A stretch of DNA of 44,817 bases from CAZRHH01 sp964599885. GTDB taxonomy: Bacteria; Chloroflexota; Dehalococcoidia; DSTF01; JACRBR01. Made by a program: the position numbers and the translations under genes. The notes below the pieces were generated by a model. The model made no database searches, was not told the DNA's origin, and saw only the letters and a program-made list of their open reading frames with translations. Shown in pieces: positions 1 through 9,752 of this stretch. The DNA lies in NCBI GenBank assembly GCA_964599885.1, contig CAZRHH010000021.1, positions 1 to 44,817 of the forward strand, written 5' to 3'. Positions within the stretch are counted from its first letter, which is position 1. Each line of letters starts with the position of its first letter.

Positions 1-1612
1 CGTAGCCGACGAGATAGAAGCCAAGCGCTTCGAGATATGGCGTCACGCCCGCCGCGTTCAGGTACTCCGTCACCACCTGCGAGCCCGGCGCGAGGCTCGT
101 CTTCACCCACGGCTTCGACGTCAGTCCGCGCTCGACGGCCTTCTTCGCCAGCAGCCCCGACGCGAGCATCACTGCCGGGTTCGATGTGTTGGTGCAGCTC
201 GTGATCGCCGCGATCACCACCGACCCGTGCCGCAGCTTGTACGTCTCGCCCAGCGGATCATGCACCTCAATCGCGTCCCACGGTTCGGCTTCGGGCGTCG
301 GCGTCGCCATCTCCGGCGCGGGCGTGTCAGCGCTCCCGCCCTCGCCGAGCCAGCGCTGGATCTTCTCCTGCTCCGGCCCGTTCGTCAGCCCCTGCTCCAG
401 CATCGCGACCAGGCTCGTCCGCCACCCCCGCTTTGCGTCGGCGAGGCGCACGCGATCCTGCGGCCGCTTCGGCCCGGCGATGCTCGGCTCGACGTCGCCG
501 AGATCGAGTTCGAGCGTGTCCGAGAACACCGGATCGGGCGAATCGTCGGTGCGGAACAGCCCTTGCTCCTTGCAGTACGCCTCGGCGAGTTGCACGACCG
601 CTTCGTCGCGGCCGGTGAAGCGCATGTACGCCAGCGTCTCGTCGTCGACCGGGAAGAAGCCCATCGTGGCGCCGTACTCCGGCGCCATGTTGGCGATCGT
701 CGCGCGGTCCGCCAGGCTCAGGCTCGACAGCCCGCTGCCGTAGAACTCGACGAACTTGCCGACGACGCCCTTTGCGCGCAGCATCTGCGTCACTACAAGC
801 ACGAGGTCCGTCGCCGTCGCGCCCTCGCGCAGCTTGCCGCTGAACTTGAACCCGACCACCTGCGGCGTCAGCATCGGCATCGGCTGCCCGAGCATCGCCG
901 CCTCCGCTTCGATGCCGCCGACGCCCCAACCGAGTACGCCGAGGCCGTTGATCATCGTCGTGTGCGAGTCCGTGCCGACGAGTGTGTCCGGGTACGCGCT
1001 CAGCACGCCATCGTCATTCGATTCGAAGACGACTTTCGCCAGATATTCGAGGTTCACCTGGTGGACGATGCCCGTGTCAGGCGGCACGACGGCGAAGTTA
1101 TCAAACGCCTGCTGCCCCCACCGCAGCAGCGAATATCGCTCGCGGTTGCGCTCCAGTTCGAGCCGCGCGTTGAACTCGAACGCGCCCGTCGAGCCGTATT
1201 GGTCGACCTGCACCGAGTGATCGATGACGAGTTCGGCGGGCTGCAGCGGATTGATCCGCGCCGGATCGCCGCCGAGCGCGCGGATCGCATCGCGCATCGC
1301 CGCCAGATCGACGACGCACGGCACGCCCGTAAAATCCTGCATCAGCACGCGCGCCGGCGTGAACCACACTTCTCGTTCCGGCGGCGCGGCCGGATTCCAC
1401 GCCGCCAGCGCCAGCACGTCGCCCTGCGTCACGACCCGTCCGTCCTCGTGCCGCAGCAGGTTCTCGAGCAGGATCTTGACCGAGAACGGCAGCCGCGGCA
1501 CGCCCGCGCCGGCCGCGTTATCGAGCGCGCTCAGGCGGTGGATGCTGTACGTGCGGTCGCCCACAACAAGCGGCGACCGGGCGCCAAAGCTATCAAGCGG
1601 TGCAGCGGGCAT
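1..1612 (-). CDS. acnA: aconitate hydratase A, 5' part (gene runs off the window)
   Basis: Reads leftward from an ATG at 1612 and is still open at base 1, giving about 537 of the roughly 900 residues usual for AcnA. AcnA isomerises citrate to isocitrate in the TCA cycle using a [4Fe-4S] cluster. The translation begins MPAAPLDSFGARSPLVVGDR and carries family landmarks in order: RLPFSVKILLENLLRHEDG, the DHSVQVDQYGS segment, GTDSHTTMINGLGVLGWGVG, and SCTNTSNP with one cluster-ligand cysteine near residue 473. The frame ends at LGFYLVGY, just before the expected GCTTC motif that would supply the other two cluster cysteines. It is divergent from the cyclase gene at 1729, with 116 bp between them. 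Family assignment is very secure; only the C-terminal swivel domain is unseen. Confidence 0.96.
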   Translation of the reverse strand, partial: MPAAPLDSFGARSPLVVGDRTYSIHRLSALDNAAGAGVPRLPFSVKILLENLLRHEDGRVVTQGDVLALAAWNPAAPPEREVWFTPARVLMQDFTGVPCVVDLAAMRDAIRALGGDPARINPLQPAELVIDHSVQVDQYGSTGAFEFNARLELERNRERYSLLRWGQQAFDNFAVVPPDTGIVHQVNLEYLAKVVFESNDDGVLSAYPDTLVGTDSHTTMINGLGVLGWGVGGIEAEAAMLGQPMPMLTPQVVGFKFSGKLREGATATDLVLVVTQMLRAKGVVGKFVEFYGSGLSSLSLADRATIANMAPEYGATMGFFPVDDETLAYMRFTGRDEAVVQLAEAYCKEQGLFRTDDSPDPVFSDTLELDLGDVEPSIAGPKRPQDRVRLADAKRGWRTSLVAMLEQGLTNGPEQEKIQRWLGEGGSADTPAPEMATPTPEAEPWDAIEVHDPLGETYKLRHGSVVIAAITSCTNTSNPAVMLASGLLAKKAVERGLTSKPWVKTSLAPGSQVVTEYLNAAGVTPYLEALGFYLVGY

Positions 1613-1728
1613 GGCGGATGCTCCTTCGGCTGGTGTGCGTACGGCAATTGTAGCTCCGAGGCCGCTTACGAGCTTCCGCGCCGCTTCGCCGCTACCCCAA
1701 CCACACGCCCATACCCCATACTCCCCGA

Positions 1729-3069
1729 ATGGACTCGCAGATACGCTACTGCACCACCTCCGACGGCGTGCGCATCGCCTACGCCGTCATGGGCGACGGG
1801 CCGCCGCTCGTTCGCGTGACCGGCTGGGTCAGCCACCTGGAGCTCGACAACGAGGCTCCAATTTTGGTGACGCAGAACAACGAACTGGCACGGCAGTTCA
1901 CGTTCGTCCGCTACGACAAGCGCGGCACCGGGCTGTCCGATCGGGGCATCACCGACTTCTCGCTCGAAGCGCGTGTCCGCGATCTCGAAGCCGTCGTCGA
2001 CGACCTCAAGCTCAAGAAGTTCGCGCTGTATGGCATCTCCGAGGGCGGCCCGATCGCGATGAGCTACACAGCGCTGAACCCCCGGCGCGTCACGAAGCTC
2101 CTGTTGTGGGGCACGTTCGCCCATCTCGGCCCGAGCGACGCTAGCGACGCGCTCGTCACGCTCGTGCGCGCGGAGTGGGGTATGGGATCCGACGCGCTCA
2201 CAAGTATCTTCGCGCCCGACGCTACGCCGGAGGAGCGCCGGTTCAGCATCTGCTATCAGAAGCTATCGGCGACCAAAGAGGAAGCCGCGCTGATGCTTGA
2301 CGCCGACTGGGAGATCGACGTACGCCCGCTTCTCGCGTCGATCAAGGCGCCAACGCTCGTCATGCACGCGCGGCGCGATCGCGCCATCGCGTTCGAGAAC
2401 GGGCGCGAGATCGCCGCCAGCATCCGCGGCGCGCGCCTGGTGCCGGTCGAGAGTCACAATCACCGCCCGATTGCCGACGAAAGCATCGCTATGACCGCCA
2501 CGATGATCGAGTTTCTGACCAATGGCGCGACAGCGCCAGCAACCGCCGCTGGGTCCGGCGCCGACGGTTCATCCGTCACGGTCATGTTCACCGATGTTGA
2601 AGGCTCGACGGCGTTGACCGACCGACTCGGCGATGCACGAGCGCGCGAGATCATCCGCACGCACGAACGCGTGACGCGCGAAGCGCTCGCCGCGCACGGC
2701 GGCTCCGAGATCAAGACGATGGGCGACGGCTTCATGGCGTCGTTTCCGTCCGCCACGTCGGGCCTGCGATGCGCTATCGCCATCCAGCAGACGCTCGCCG
2801 CGCACAACGAGACGGCAGCCGACCCGATCGCGGTGCGCATCGGCCTCAACGCAGGCGAGCCGATCTCCGAGAACGCCGATTTGTTCGGCACCGCCGTCAA
2901 CCTCGCCGCGCGCGTAGCAGGCAAAGCAAACGGCGGCGAGATCCTCGCGTCAAACGTCGTCCGCGAACTCGCCGCCGGCAAAGATTTTCTGTTCGCCGAT
3001 CGCGGCGACACCGCCCTCCGCGGCTTCGAAGAAGCCGTGCGCCTCTACGAGGTCCGCTGGCTTCGGTAG
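1729..3069 (+). CDS. alpha/beta hydrolase fused to class III adenylate/guanylate cyclase
   Basis: A 446-residue two-domain protein. Residues about 5-265 are an alpha/beta hydrolase with nucleophile elbow GISEGG (Ser104), a probable acid at Asp217 and histidines at 243/245 for the triad. A short Ala/Gly-rich linker (about 266-281) leads to a class III nucleotide cyclase domain (282-446). The metal-binding aspartates are present in FTDVEGST (Asp289) and KTMGDGF (Asp333), and the transition-state pair Asn391/Arg395 is in NLAAR. No signal peptide or membrane segment is seen, so it is probably cytoplasmic. The hydrolase domain may act as a ligand-sensing module, since such fusions are recurrent in Chloroflexota and Actinobacteria, but the ligand and the cAMP/cGMP choice are unknown. 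The ribosome-binding site is weak. Confidence 0.9.
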   Translation: MDSQIRYCTTSDGVRIAYAVMGDGPPLVRVTGWVSHLELDNEAPILVTQNNELARQFTFVRYDKRGTGLSDRGITDFSLEARVRDLEAVVDDLKLKKFALYGISEGGPIAMSYTALNPRRVTKLLLWGTFAHLGPSDASDALVTLVRAEWGMGSDALTSIFAPDATPEERRFSICYQKLSATKEEAALMLDADWEIDVRPLLASIKAPTLVMHARRDRAIAFENGREIAASIRGARLVPVESHNHRPIADESIAMTATMIEFLTNGATAPATAAGSGADGSSVTVMFTDVEGSTALTDRLGDARAREIIRTHERVTREALAAHGGSEIKTMGDGFMASFPSATSGLRCAIAIQQTLAAHNETAADPIAVRIGLNAGEPISENADLFGTAVNLAARVAGKANGGEILASNVVRELAAGKDFLFADRGDTALRGFEEAVRLYEVRWLR

Positions 3070-3118
3070 ACCCTCGCGCGATGCTCTAGCTGACGCGTGA
3101 GGTTCTCGGTTCCTCAAT

Positions 3119-3203
3119 CCCTCTGTGCCTCTGCGCCTCTGTGGTGAAAAGCGAAAGGGAACGCCTCTGCGTCCCTTCGCGTCCTTTGCGCCTTTGCGGT
3201 GAA
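3119..3203. repeat. two imperfect copies of a CCTYTGCGYC-type intergenic repeat
   Basis: Two adjacent pyrimidine-rich stretches, 3119-3148 and 3164-3203, are each built of near-decamer units of the CCTCTGTGC / CCTTTGCGC type and each ends in GGTGAA. They fill much of the 175-bp gap between the convergent cyclase and permease genes. Similar degenerate units recur between genes in many unrelated bacterial genomes (from memory, not searched). Function is unknown. Confidence 0.5.
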
Positions 3204-3244
3204 CTGAACCCACCAGCGACCAACGACCAGCGGCCCACCCAACC

Positions 3245-4524
3245 CTATTCGTGCCGCAAAGCCTCGATCGGGTCGAGCCGCGACGCGCTCCACGCCGGGT
3301 ACACGCCGGCGACGATGCCGGTGATGGCCGAAACGAGCAAGCCAACGAGCACCCAGAATGGCGTGATCGTGTACTTCGTGTCAGCGCCGCCGATCTCGAA
3401 GCTCAGCGCGATCTGCGTCGCCGCGTAGCCGCCGAGCACGCCGATCGCGCCGCCCATCAGTGTCACGAGGAACGCCTCGACGAGAAACTGCAGCAGGATG
3501 TCCACGCGTTTAGCGCCGATCGCCTTGCGGATGCCGATCTCGCGCGTCCGTTCCGTCACGGAGACGAGCATGATGTTCATGATGCCCAGACCGCCGACGA
3601 CGAGCGAGATCAGCGCGATCGACAGCACGAGTACCTGCAGCGATCGCTCGACCGCCGTCTCCGTCGCCAGCAGTTCGCTCTGCGTCTGCACAGTGAAGTC
3701 GTCCTCCGTCACGTTGTGCTCGACGCGCAGCACGTTGCCGATCGCTTCCTTCGCCTCTTCGGCCTTGTTGCGATCCGTCAGCTTGATGTTGATCTGGCTG
3801 ACATTCGTCAGGCCGCGCGGATTGCGGATGAACGCGACGCGCGCTTGGAACGCCGGCAGCGGCACGAACACGTACCCATCTTCGCCGCCGACAGCGTTCG
3901 AACCCTTCGGCTCCATCACGCCGATCACCGTGAAGTTGAATCCGACGCCAAAGCCGCCGACCCCCGCGAACAGCCGTACGCTTTCGCCGATCGGATCAGC
4001 CTCACCAAAGAGGTCGCGCGCCATATCGGCGCCAAGCACGATGACGAGCGCCTTCTTCGTCACATCGTCCTGCGAGAGAAAACGCCCCTCTTCGACGTAG
4101 AAGTCGCGCACGAACTGATACGACGGCTCCGTGCCGATCAACGTCGTGGTGATCGTTTGGCCGCGGTAGATGGCGCGCACCTGAATCAGCGAACCCGGTC
4201 CGCCGGCGGCTCCCTGCGATGCGACACCTTCGATGAAAGGCAAGTCCTTCGCGTTGATCGCCTGCGCGTCCTCGTGGAACAACGAGGCGCCCGTACCGGG
4301 AAGACCGATGCCCGGCGTCGCTCCCGGCGCGCCCGGCCGGACGAACATCAGGTTGCTGCCGAGGCCGCGGATGCGCTCGCCGACACCCTGCTGCGCGCCC
4401 TCGCTCGCCGCCGTTAGGAGGATGACCGCGCCCACTCCGATGATGATGCCGAGCATCGTCAAGATCGTCCGCAGCACGTTCGTCCGCAGCGCGTTCACCG
4501 CCGAGATGAAGATGTCGACGATCG

Positions 4525-4528
<4 letters not shown>
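3245..4528 (-). CDS. MacB-type ABC transporter permease
   Basis: 427 residues with the MacB/FtsX layout: one N-terminal membrane helix (about residues 17-40, in the segment containing RTILTMLGIIIGVGAVILL), a large extracytoplasmic domain (about 45-285), then three C-terminal membrane helices with the FtsX core. The signature ERTREIGIRKAIGAKR sits in the loop after the second helix and contacts the ATPase. Its start overlaps the ATPase stop by 4 bp (ATGA at 4525-4528), so translation is coupled and it is the last gene of an adaptor-ATPase-permease operon. MacB systems are mechanotransmission pumps that act on substrates outside the cytoplasmic membrane, such as macrolides, peptides or lipoproteins. 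The substrate here cannot be told from sequence. Confidence 0.93.
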
Positions 4529-5300
<772 letters not shown>

Positions 5301-5301
<1 letters not shown>

Positions 5302-7250
5302 TAGCGCACGCCGCCGGCAAGCGTCGGCACCGCTTCGGCCTCGTCATCCGCGGCCGTCGTCAGCGATGGCACGACCAGCACGTCGCCTTCGCTTACGCCA
5401 GTCAGGATCTCGATGTTCTCCGGATCGGTCAGGCCCGTCGTTACCACTTGTTCCTCGATCGTGCCGTTGCGTCGGATGTCTACGACCTGTTCGGCGCCAC
5501 GCGGACGCACCGCGCGCGGCGGCACCGTGAGGATGTCCGGCTTCGAGTCCGTCGTCACGCGTCCGCGGCCGTTCATGCCGGGCGCCGGCCGCGGGCTGTT
5601 CGGCAGGATCACCAGCGACGCCTTCACCTGGTACGTGACGACGCCCTGGTTGATGGTCGGGCTGAGGCCGATCTCGGTGATCGTAAACGGATACACGGCG
5701 CCGGGGAGGCCATCGAACAGCACGACGCCGCCCTGATCCTTCTTGACGTTTCCGTAGTCCGTCTCGCCGACATCCATGATCAGTTGCACCGAATCGGGCG
5801 TCAGCAGCACGATCGCCGGCTCCTGTGCCGCCTGGCTGGCGAACTCGCCGGCGGCGATGCTCACCGCCGCGACGGTGCCATCGAACGGCGCGACGATCTG
5901 CGCGTTGCGCAGCCGGATGCTTGCAGCCTCCACCGAAAGCGACGCCGAGCGCATCGCCTCGCGCGCCTGGGCGATCGTGTTCGTCTCCGGTCCGCGGAAC
6001 GCCTCATCGAGCCGCGCTTCGGCGGAGAATACGGCCGCTTCGGCGCTATCGACAGCCGCCTGCGCGCTCGCGATGTCGAGCGCGTCGGGACCGTCCTGCG
6101 CATCGGCGAGCTTCGCCTGCGCCGACGCGAGCCCGGCTTCCGCCGACGCAACACCGGCATCCGCCGCGGCGATCTCCTCGCTGCTGGGGCCGTCTTCGAG
6201 CGCCTGCAACTTGGCCTCGGCGGAATCCAGCGAATCCGCCGCCGACTCGACCGCCGCCTCGGCGCTTTCGGCGCTGTTCTCCGCGTTCAGAAACGCATTG
6301 TTCGCGGTGATGACGCTGGCCGCCTCCGTTGAGTTGTCTCCATCCAGCGCGGCGTCCATTTTCCCCGCGTCACCGACGGAGATCGGCGCGGATAGCGACG
6401 AGCAGAAGTCCGGCACGGGAGCTGGTGGCGCCGGCGAACAATACGATGTCTCTGCGCTTTTCAGCGACGCCTCGGCGGACGTGACGCTGTTCTCGGCGCT
6501 GTCGGCGCTGTTCTCGGCAGCCGTAAGCGCCGATTCCGCGAGCGCGACGCCAGCGGCCGCGGCGGCGACATCGGCGTCGCCGGGCGTGGTCGCGAGTTTC
6601 TCGCGAGTCGAGCGCGCGGTCGCGAGCTGGGCTTCCGCAAGGCTGACCGCGCCCTGGGCGGCAGCGAGATCGGCGCCGGTCGCGCCGTTGAGCAGCGTCT
6701 GGTAGTCGTTCGCGGCTTTCGTCCACGCAGCATCAGCCTGGGCGAGCGCCTGCTCGGCCGTCGCCACCTCGGCGTTGCTCGAACCGTCGAGCAGGTCCTC
6801 GAGCTTGAGCTGCGCCGTGCGCTGGTTCGTCTCCGCGACGCTGATCGCGTTGACGAGATCCTCAGATTCGAGCGTTGCGAGCACCTGGCCCTGGCGCACG
6901 GTGTCGCCGACCTTCACGTCGACCGTGCCGACTTTGCCAGAAGTCTGGAACAGGAGATCGCTGCTGAGCTGCGCCTCGGCGACGCCGGAGATCAGCAGCG
7001 TAGAGCTGATCGTCGTGCGGGCGACGGTGATGTCTTCGGTGGGTCGGGCGGTGGCTTCAGACTCGTTGAAGAAGAAGTACCAGGCCGCGGCCGCAGCGAA
7101 CGCCGCGACCAGGATGAGCACGCCGAATGTAATCGCCCGGCCGCGCCAGCCGCTTTCCTCGAGCGTCAGTTCGTCTTCGAGATCGAATGCGGTGGTCAAC
7201 GCTACTCCCTTGCGCGGCCGCGCATCTATCGTCGGGCCGATGAATGTCAT
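5301..7250 (-). CDS. HlyD/MacA-type membrane fusion protein with very long coiled-coil hairpin
   Basis: 649 residues, much longer than the roughly 370-400 usual for MacA. A short cytoplasmic N-terminus is followed by one membrane helix (about 39-61), then a biotinyl-lipoyl half-site (GKVGTVDVKVGDTVRQGQVL, 105-124). Next is an Ala/Ser/Glu-rich helical hairpin of some 310 residues (about 135-450) made of repeated SAE/AEA heptad-like units. The second lipoyl half (APFDGTVAAVSIAAGEF) and the beta-barrel and membrane-proximal domains follow. Two cysteines (271 and 283) bracket a Pro-rich turn in mid-hairpin and could form a disulfide there. First gene of the operon with the ATPase and permease. 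The adaptor role is secure; how a presumably monoderm cell uses such a long hairpin is unclear. Confidence 0.92.
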
Positions 7251-7265
7251 TCAGTGTTGGAGTAG

Positions 7266-7295
7266 AGGCTAGGCGACGGCTCTACCTTACGTCAA
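7266..7295 (-). promoter_or_regulatory. candidate promoter of the MacAB-type operon
   Basis: On the minus strand TTGACG (7295-7290) and TAGCCT (7271-7266) are separated by 18 bp, close upstream of the adaptor ATG at 7250. The -35 match is good and the -10 match is mediocre. The short distance to the start codon leaves little room for a leader. Confidence 0.35.
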
Positions 7296-7329
7296 CGGAA
7301 AGGGGGTTTCGGGAATGTAAAAACGTCAA

Positions 7330-7472
7330 GCCGGGAGCCGATTGTGACTTCCACCCCAGCCTCCGGAGGGTGGCTTTCCCCGCTTCAAACCCTTAAGGCG
7401 GGTTCCCTACACGCCGACACTTAAGGGAGTACGAAATGAACCTCGCCACGCGCGAGGGGGAGTGGGGGAACC
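7330..7472 (+). promoter_or_regulatory. leader with several possible hairpins before the S8 protease gene
   Basis: The 222-bp gap between the divergent adaptor and protease genes contains several overlapping inverted repeats on the protease side: a perfect CCTCCGGAGG palindrome, a CCCGCTT...AAGGCGGG stem with one bulge, CCCTTAAG matched exactly by a later CTTAAGGG, and CCTCGC...GCGAGG directly before the ribosome-binding site. The CCCTTAAG arm can pair either inside the second stem or with the later copy, so two exclusive folds are possible. No known riboswitch class could be matched by eye. The purine-rich ribosome-binding site (GGGGGAGTGGGGGA) precedes the ATG at 7473. Confidence 0.35.
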
Positions 7473-9749
7473 ATGCGCGTCAGGATTACGGTAGGTCTGT
7501 TCGCCGCTGCTGTCGCCGCGGCGCTCGGTACGGGCGGCTTCACGTCTACAGAGCCGAGAACCGCAGCCCACGCGCAGGATGCGCAGGCAAGCCGCACGGG
7601 CGACGTCATCGTCCGGTTCAAGAGCGACGCGACGCTCGCGGGCGTGGCTGGCGCGCTGACGGCAGCCGAGGCCGCACCGGCCGAGAGCAGCTCCTCCGGG
7701 CTGGTACTCGTCGAGCCTGACGCCGGACAGTCGGTCGACGATGCGATTGCATCGCTGTCCGCCGACCCGAACGTCGAGTTCGTCGAAGCGGACACGGTCG
7801 TTTCGATCGTGCAGTCGCCGAACGACATCTTCTACCCGCAGCAGCAATGGCACTACGAGCAGATCGGCCTGCCGGCGGCGTGGGATGTGACCACCGGCAA
7901 CAGCAACGTCGTCGTCGCCGTCATCGATACCGGCGTGATGGTCACGCACCAGGATCTCGACACGAAGATCTCGAGCGGCGGTGACGTGGGCGCCAACTTC
8001 GTCGCCTACCCGATCTCAACGTCGTCGAGTTCATCGGGCGTGCGCATCACGCACACATTTGCGCACAACTACAAGACGGGCGACCAGGTGGTGGTCAGCG
8101 GGCACTGTCAATTTGTCGGTTCGCCGCCATCCTGTAACGCGCTGTACAACGGCACCTGGACGATCACGGTGCTGGATGCCACGTCGTACCGCCTCAACGG
8201 ATCGACGTACAGCTCCGCCGGTACCGGCGGCTCGGCGCGGAACACGAGTCCGCGCGACGACCACGGCCACGGCACGTTCGTCGCCGGCACGGTGGCCGCG
8301 GAAAGCAACAACGCGTCATGGGTCGCGGGCGTTTGCTGGACGTGTACGATCATGCCCGTCAAGGTGCTTGGATCATCCGGCAGCGGCAGCACGTTCGACG
8401 TTGCCGCCGGTATCGACTGGGCACGCACGCACGGCGCCGACGTCATCAACCTGAGCCTCGGCTCCGCCGATCCGTCGGCCACGCTGCAGACGGCCGTGGA
8501 CGCCGCATGGAACGCGGGCATCGTCGTCGTCGCGGCCAGCGGCAACAACAACGGTCCGGTGCTGTACCCGGCCGCCTACGACAGCGCCCTCGCCGTCGGC
8601 GCGACGAACTCCGCGGGCGCAAAGGCATCGTTCTCGAACTACGGGCCGTCGCTCGACGTGATGGCGCCGGGTGAGAGCGTCGTGAGCACTGTGCTGGATA
8701 GCGGCACGGGCACGTACGGCGCCGGATCCGGCACATCGTTCGCGGCGCCGCACGTCGCGGGCGTCGTCGGCCTGATGATCGCCGACGGCATCACGGACAA
8801 GACCACGATCGTCAGCACGCTGAAGTCCACGGCCACCGACATGGGCGGCGCCGGTTTCGACAACCTGACCGGCTGGGGCATCGTCAACGCCGCCGACGCG
8901 ATCTCGGAACCAGACACGACGCCGCCGACGGTAGCGATCACGTCGCCGGCGGAAGGCCAGGCGGTACTCAGTGATATCACCGCGACGGTGACCGCATCGG
9001 ATGCGGTGGGCGTCACGGCCGTGCGATTCTGGCTGGACAACGTCTATCAGGGATACGACCTTACGGCGCCGTACACAAAGCCGATCGACGTTGATGCGCT
9101 GGGGGATGGTCCACACCGCCTGCTCGTCGATGCGTCGGATGCCGCGGGAAACAAGGCGTGGCATGGATTGAATTTCAACGTCGGCGACGACACGACGAAT
9201 CCGGTCGCGTCGATCACCTCGCCGACGCCCAACGAGGTGGTCACCGGAACGATCAACGTTACGGTGAACGCGACAGACAACATCGGTGTCGCGAAAGTGC
9301 GCTTCTGGCTCGACGGCGCGTACCAGGGATACGACGGAACCGCGCCCTACGCGCGCAGCATTGACACCACGGCGCTGACCGATGGTCTGCATCGTGTCCT
9401 CATCGAGGCTGCGGACGCGGCGGGAAACGCAACGTACGGCGCCGTAAACTTCGTCGTCGATAACGGCGGCGACACCACGGCGCCCGCGGTCAGCATCACC
9501 TCTCCCGGTCCGGGCGAAACGGTGAGCGGTCTCGTCGCGCTAGGCGTTTCGGCGACCGACGCAGTGGGTGTTGCGAAGGTGCGGTTCTGGCTGGACGGCG
9601 TCTATCTCACGTACGACAGCACAGCGCCCTATTCGCTGAACGTCAATACGTCGGTGCTGACGAACGGCACGCACCGCTTACTCGTCGAGGCATCTGACCA
9701 CGTGGGCAACAAGAGTTGGGCATCGGTGAACTTCACGATCAGCAACTGA
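7473..9749 (+). CDS. secreted subtilisin-like (S8) serine protease with inserted module and three Ig-like repeats
   Basis: 758 residues. An N-terminal signal peptide (about 1-35, cleavage near AHAQDA) precedes an I9-like propeptide (about 42-112) and the S8 catalytic domain. The triad is Asp152 (VAVIDTGV), His266 (GHGTFVAG) and Ser422 (GTSFAAPHVAG), with oxyanion Asn358. Between Asp and His a module of about 70 residues (188-255) interrupts the fold. Its pattern of TGDQVVVSG, NGTWTITVLDA and YRLNGST is familiar from repeat modules of other secreted and phage structural proteins. After the protease domain come three Ig-like repeats (about 482-571, 572-664, 667-757), each with a VRFWLD strand and a TAPY motif. 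It is probably exported, autoprocessed, and held to surface or polymer through the Ig repeats. A terminator-like hairpin follows the stop. Confidence 0.95.
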   Translation: MRVRITVGLFAAAVAAALGTGGFTSTEPRTAAHAQDAQASRTGDVIVRFKSDATLAGVAGALTAAEAAPAESSSSGLVLVEPDAGQSVDDAIASLSADPNVEFVEADTVVSIVQSPNDIFYPQQQWHYEQIGLPAAWDVTTGNSNVVVAVIDTGVMVTHQDLDTKISSGGDVGANFVAYPISTSSSSSGVRITHTFAHNYKTGDQVVVSGHCQFVGSPPSCNALYNGTWTITVLDATSYRLNGSTYSSAGTGGSARNTSPRDDHGHGTFVAGTVAAESNNASWVAGVCWTCTIMPVKVLGSSGSGSTFDVAAGIDWARTHGADVINLSLGSADPSATLQTAVDAAWNAGIVVVAASGNNNGPVLYPAAYDSALAVGATNSAGAKASFSNYGPSLDVMAPGESVVSTVLDSGTGTYGAGSGTSFAAPHVAGVVGLMIADGITDKTTIVSTLKSTATDMGGAGFDNLTGWGIVNAADAISEPDTTPPTVAITSPAEGQAVLSDITATVTASDAVGVTAVRFWLDNVYQGYDLTAPYTKPIDVDALGDGPHRLLVDASDAAGNKAWHGLNFNVGDDTTNPVASITSPTPNEVVTGTINVTVNATDNIGVAKVRFWLDGAYQGYDGTAPYARSIDTTALTDGLHRVLIEAADAAGNATYGAVNFVVDNGGDTTAPAVSITSPGPGETVSGLVALGVSATDAVGVAKVRFWLDGVYLTYDSTAPYSLNVNTSVLTNGTHRLLVEASDHVGNKSWASVNFTISN

Positions 9750-9752
9750 TTC

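Noticed and set aside
227..1819. Long plus-strand ORF of 530 codons
   Set aside because: It is the Arg/His-rich antisense shadow of the aconitase gene, typical of high-GC DNA.
7310..7400. Cyclic-di-GMP (GEMM) riboswitch
   Set aside because: A short GTCAAGCC...GCC stretch recalls the core, but the conserved tetraloop-receptor parts and the closing stem could not be matched.
7436..7720. Small ORF starting at the ATG at 7436 ahead of the protease
   Set aside because: It overlaps the protease frame, is Arg-rich and has no family pattern.
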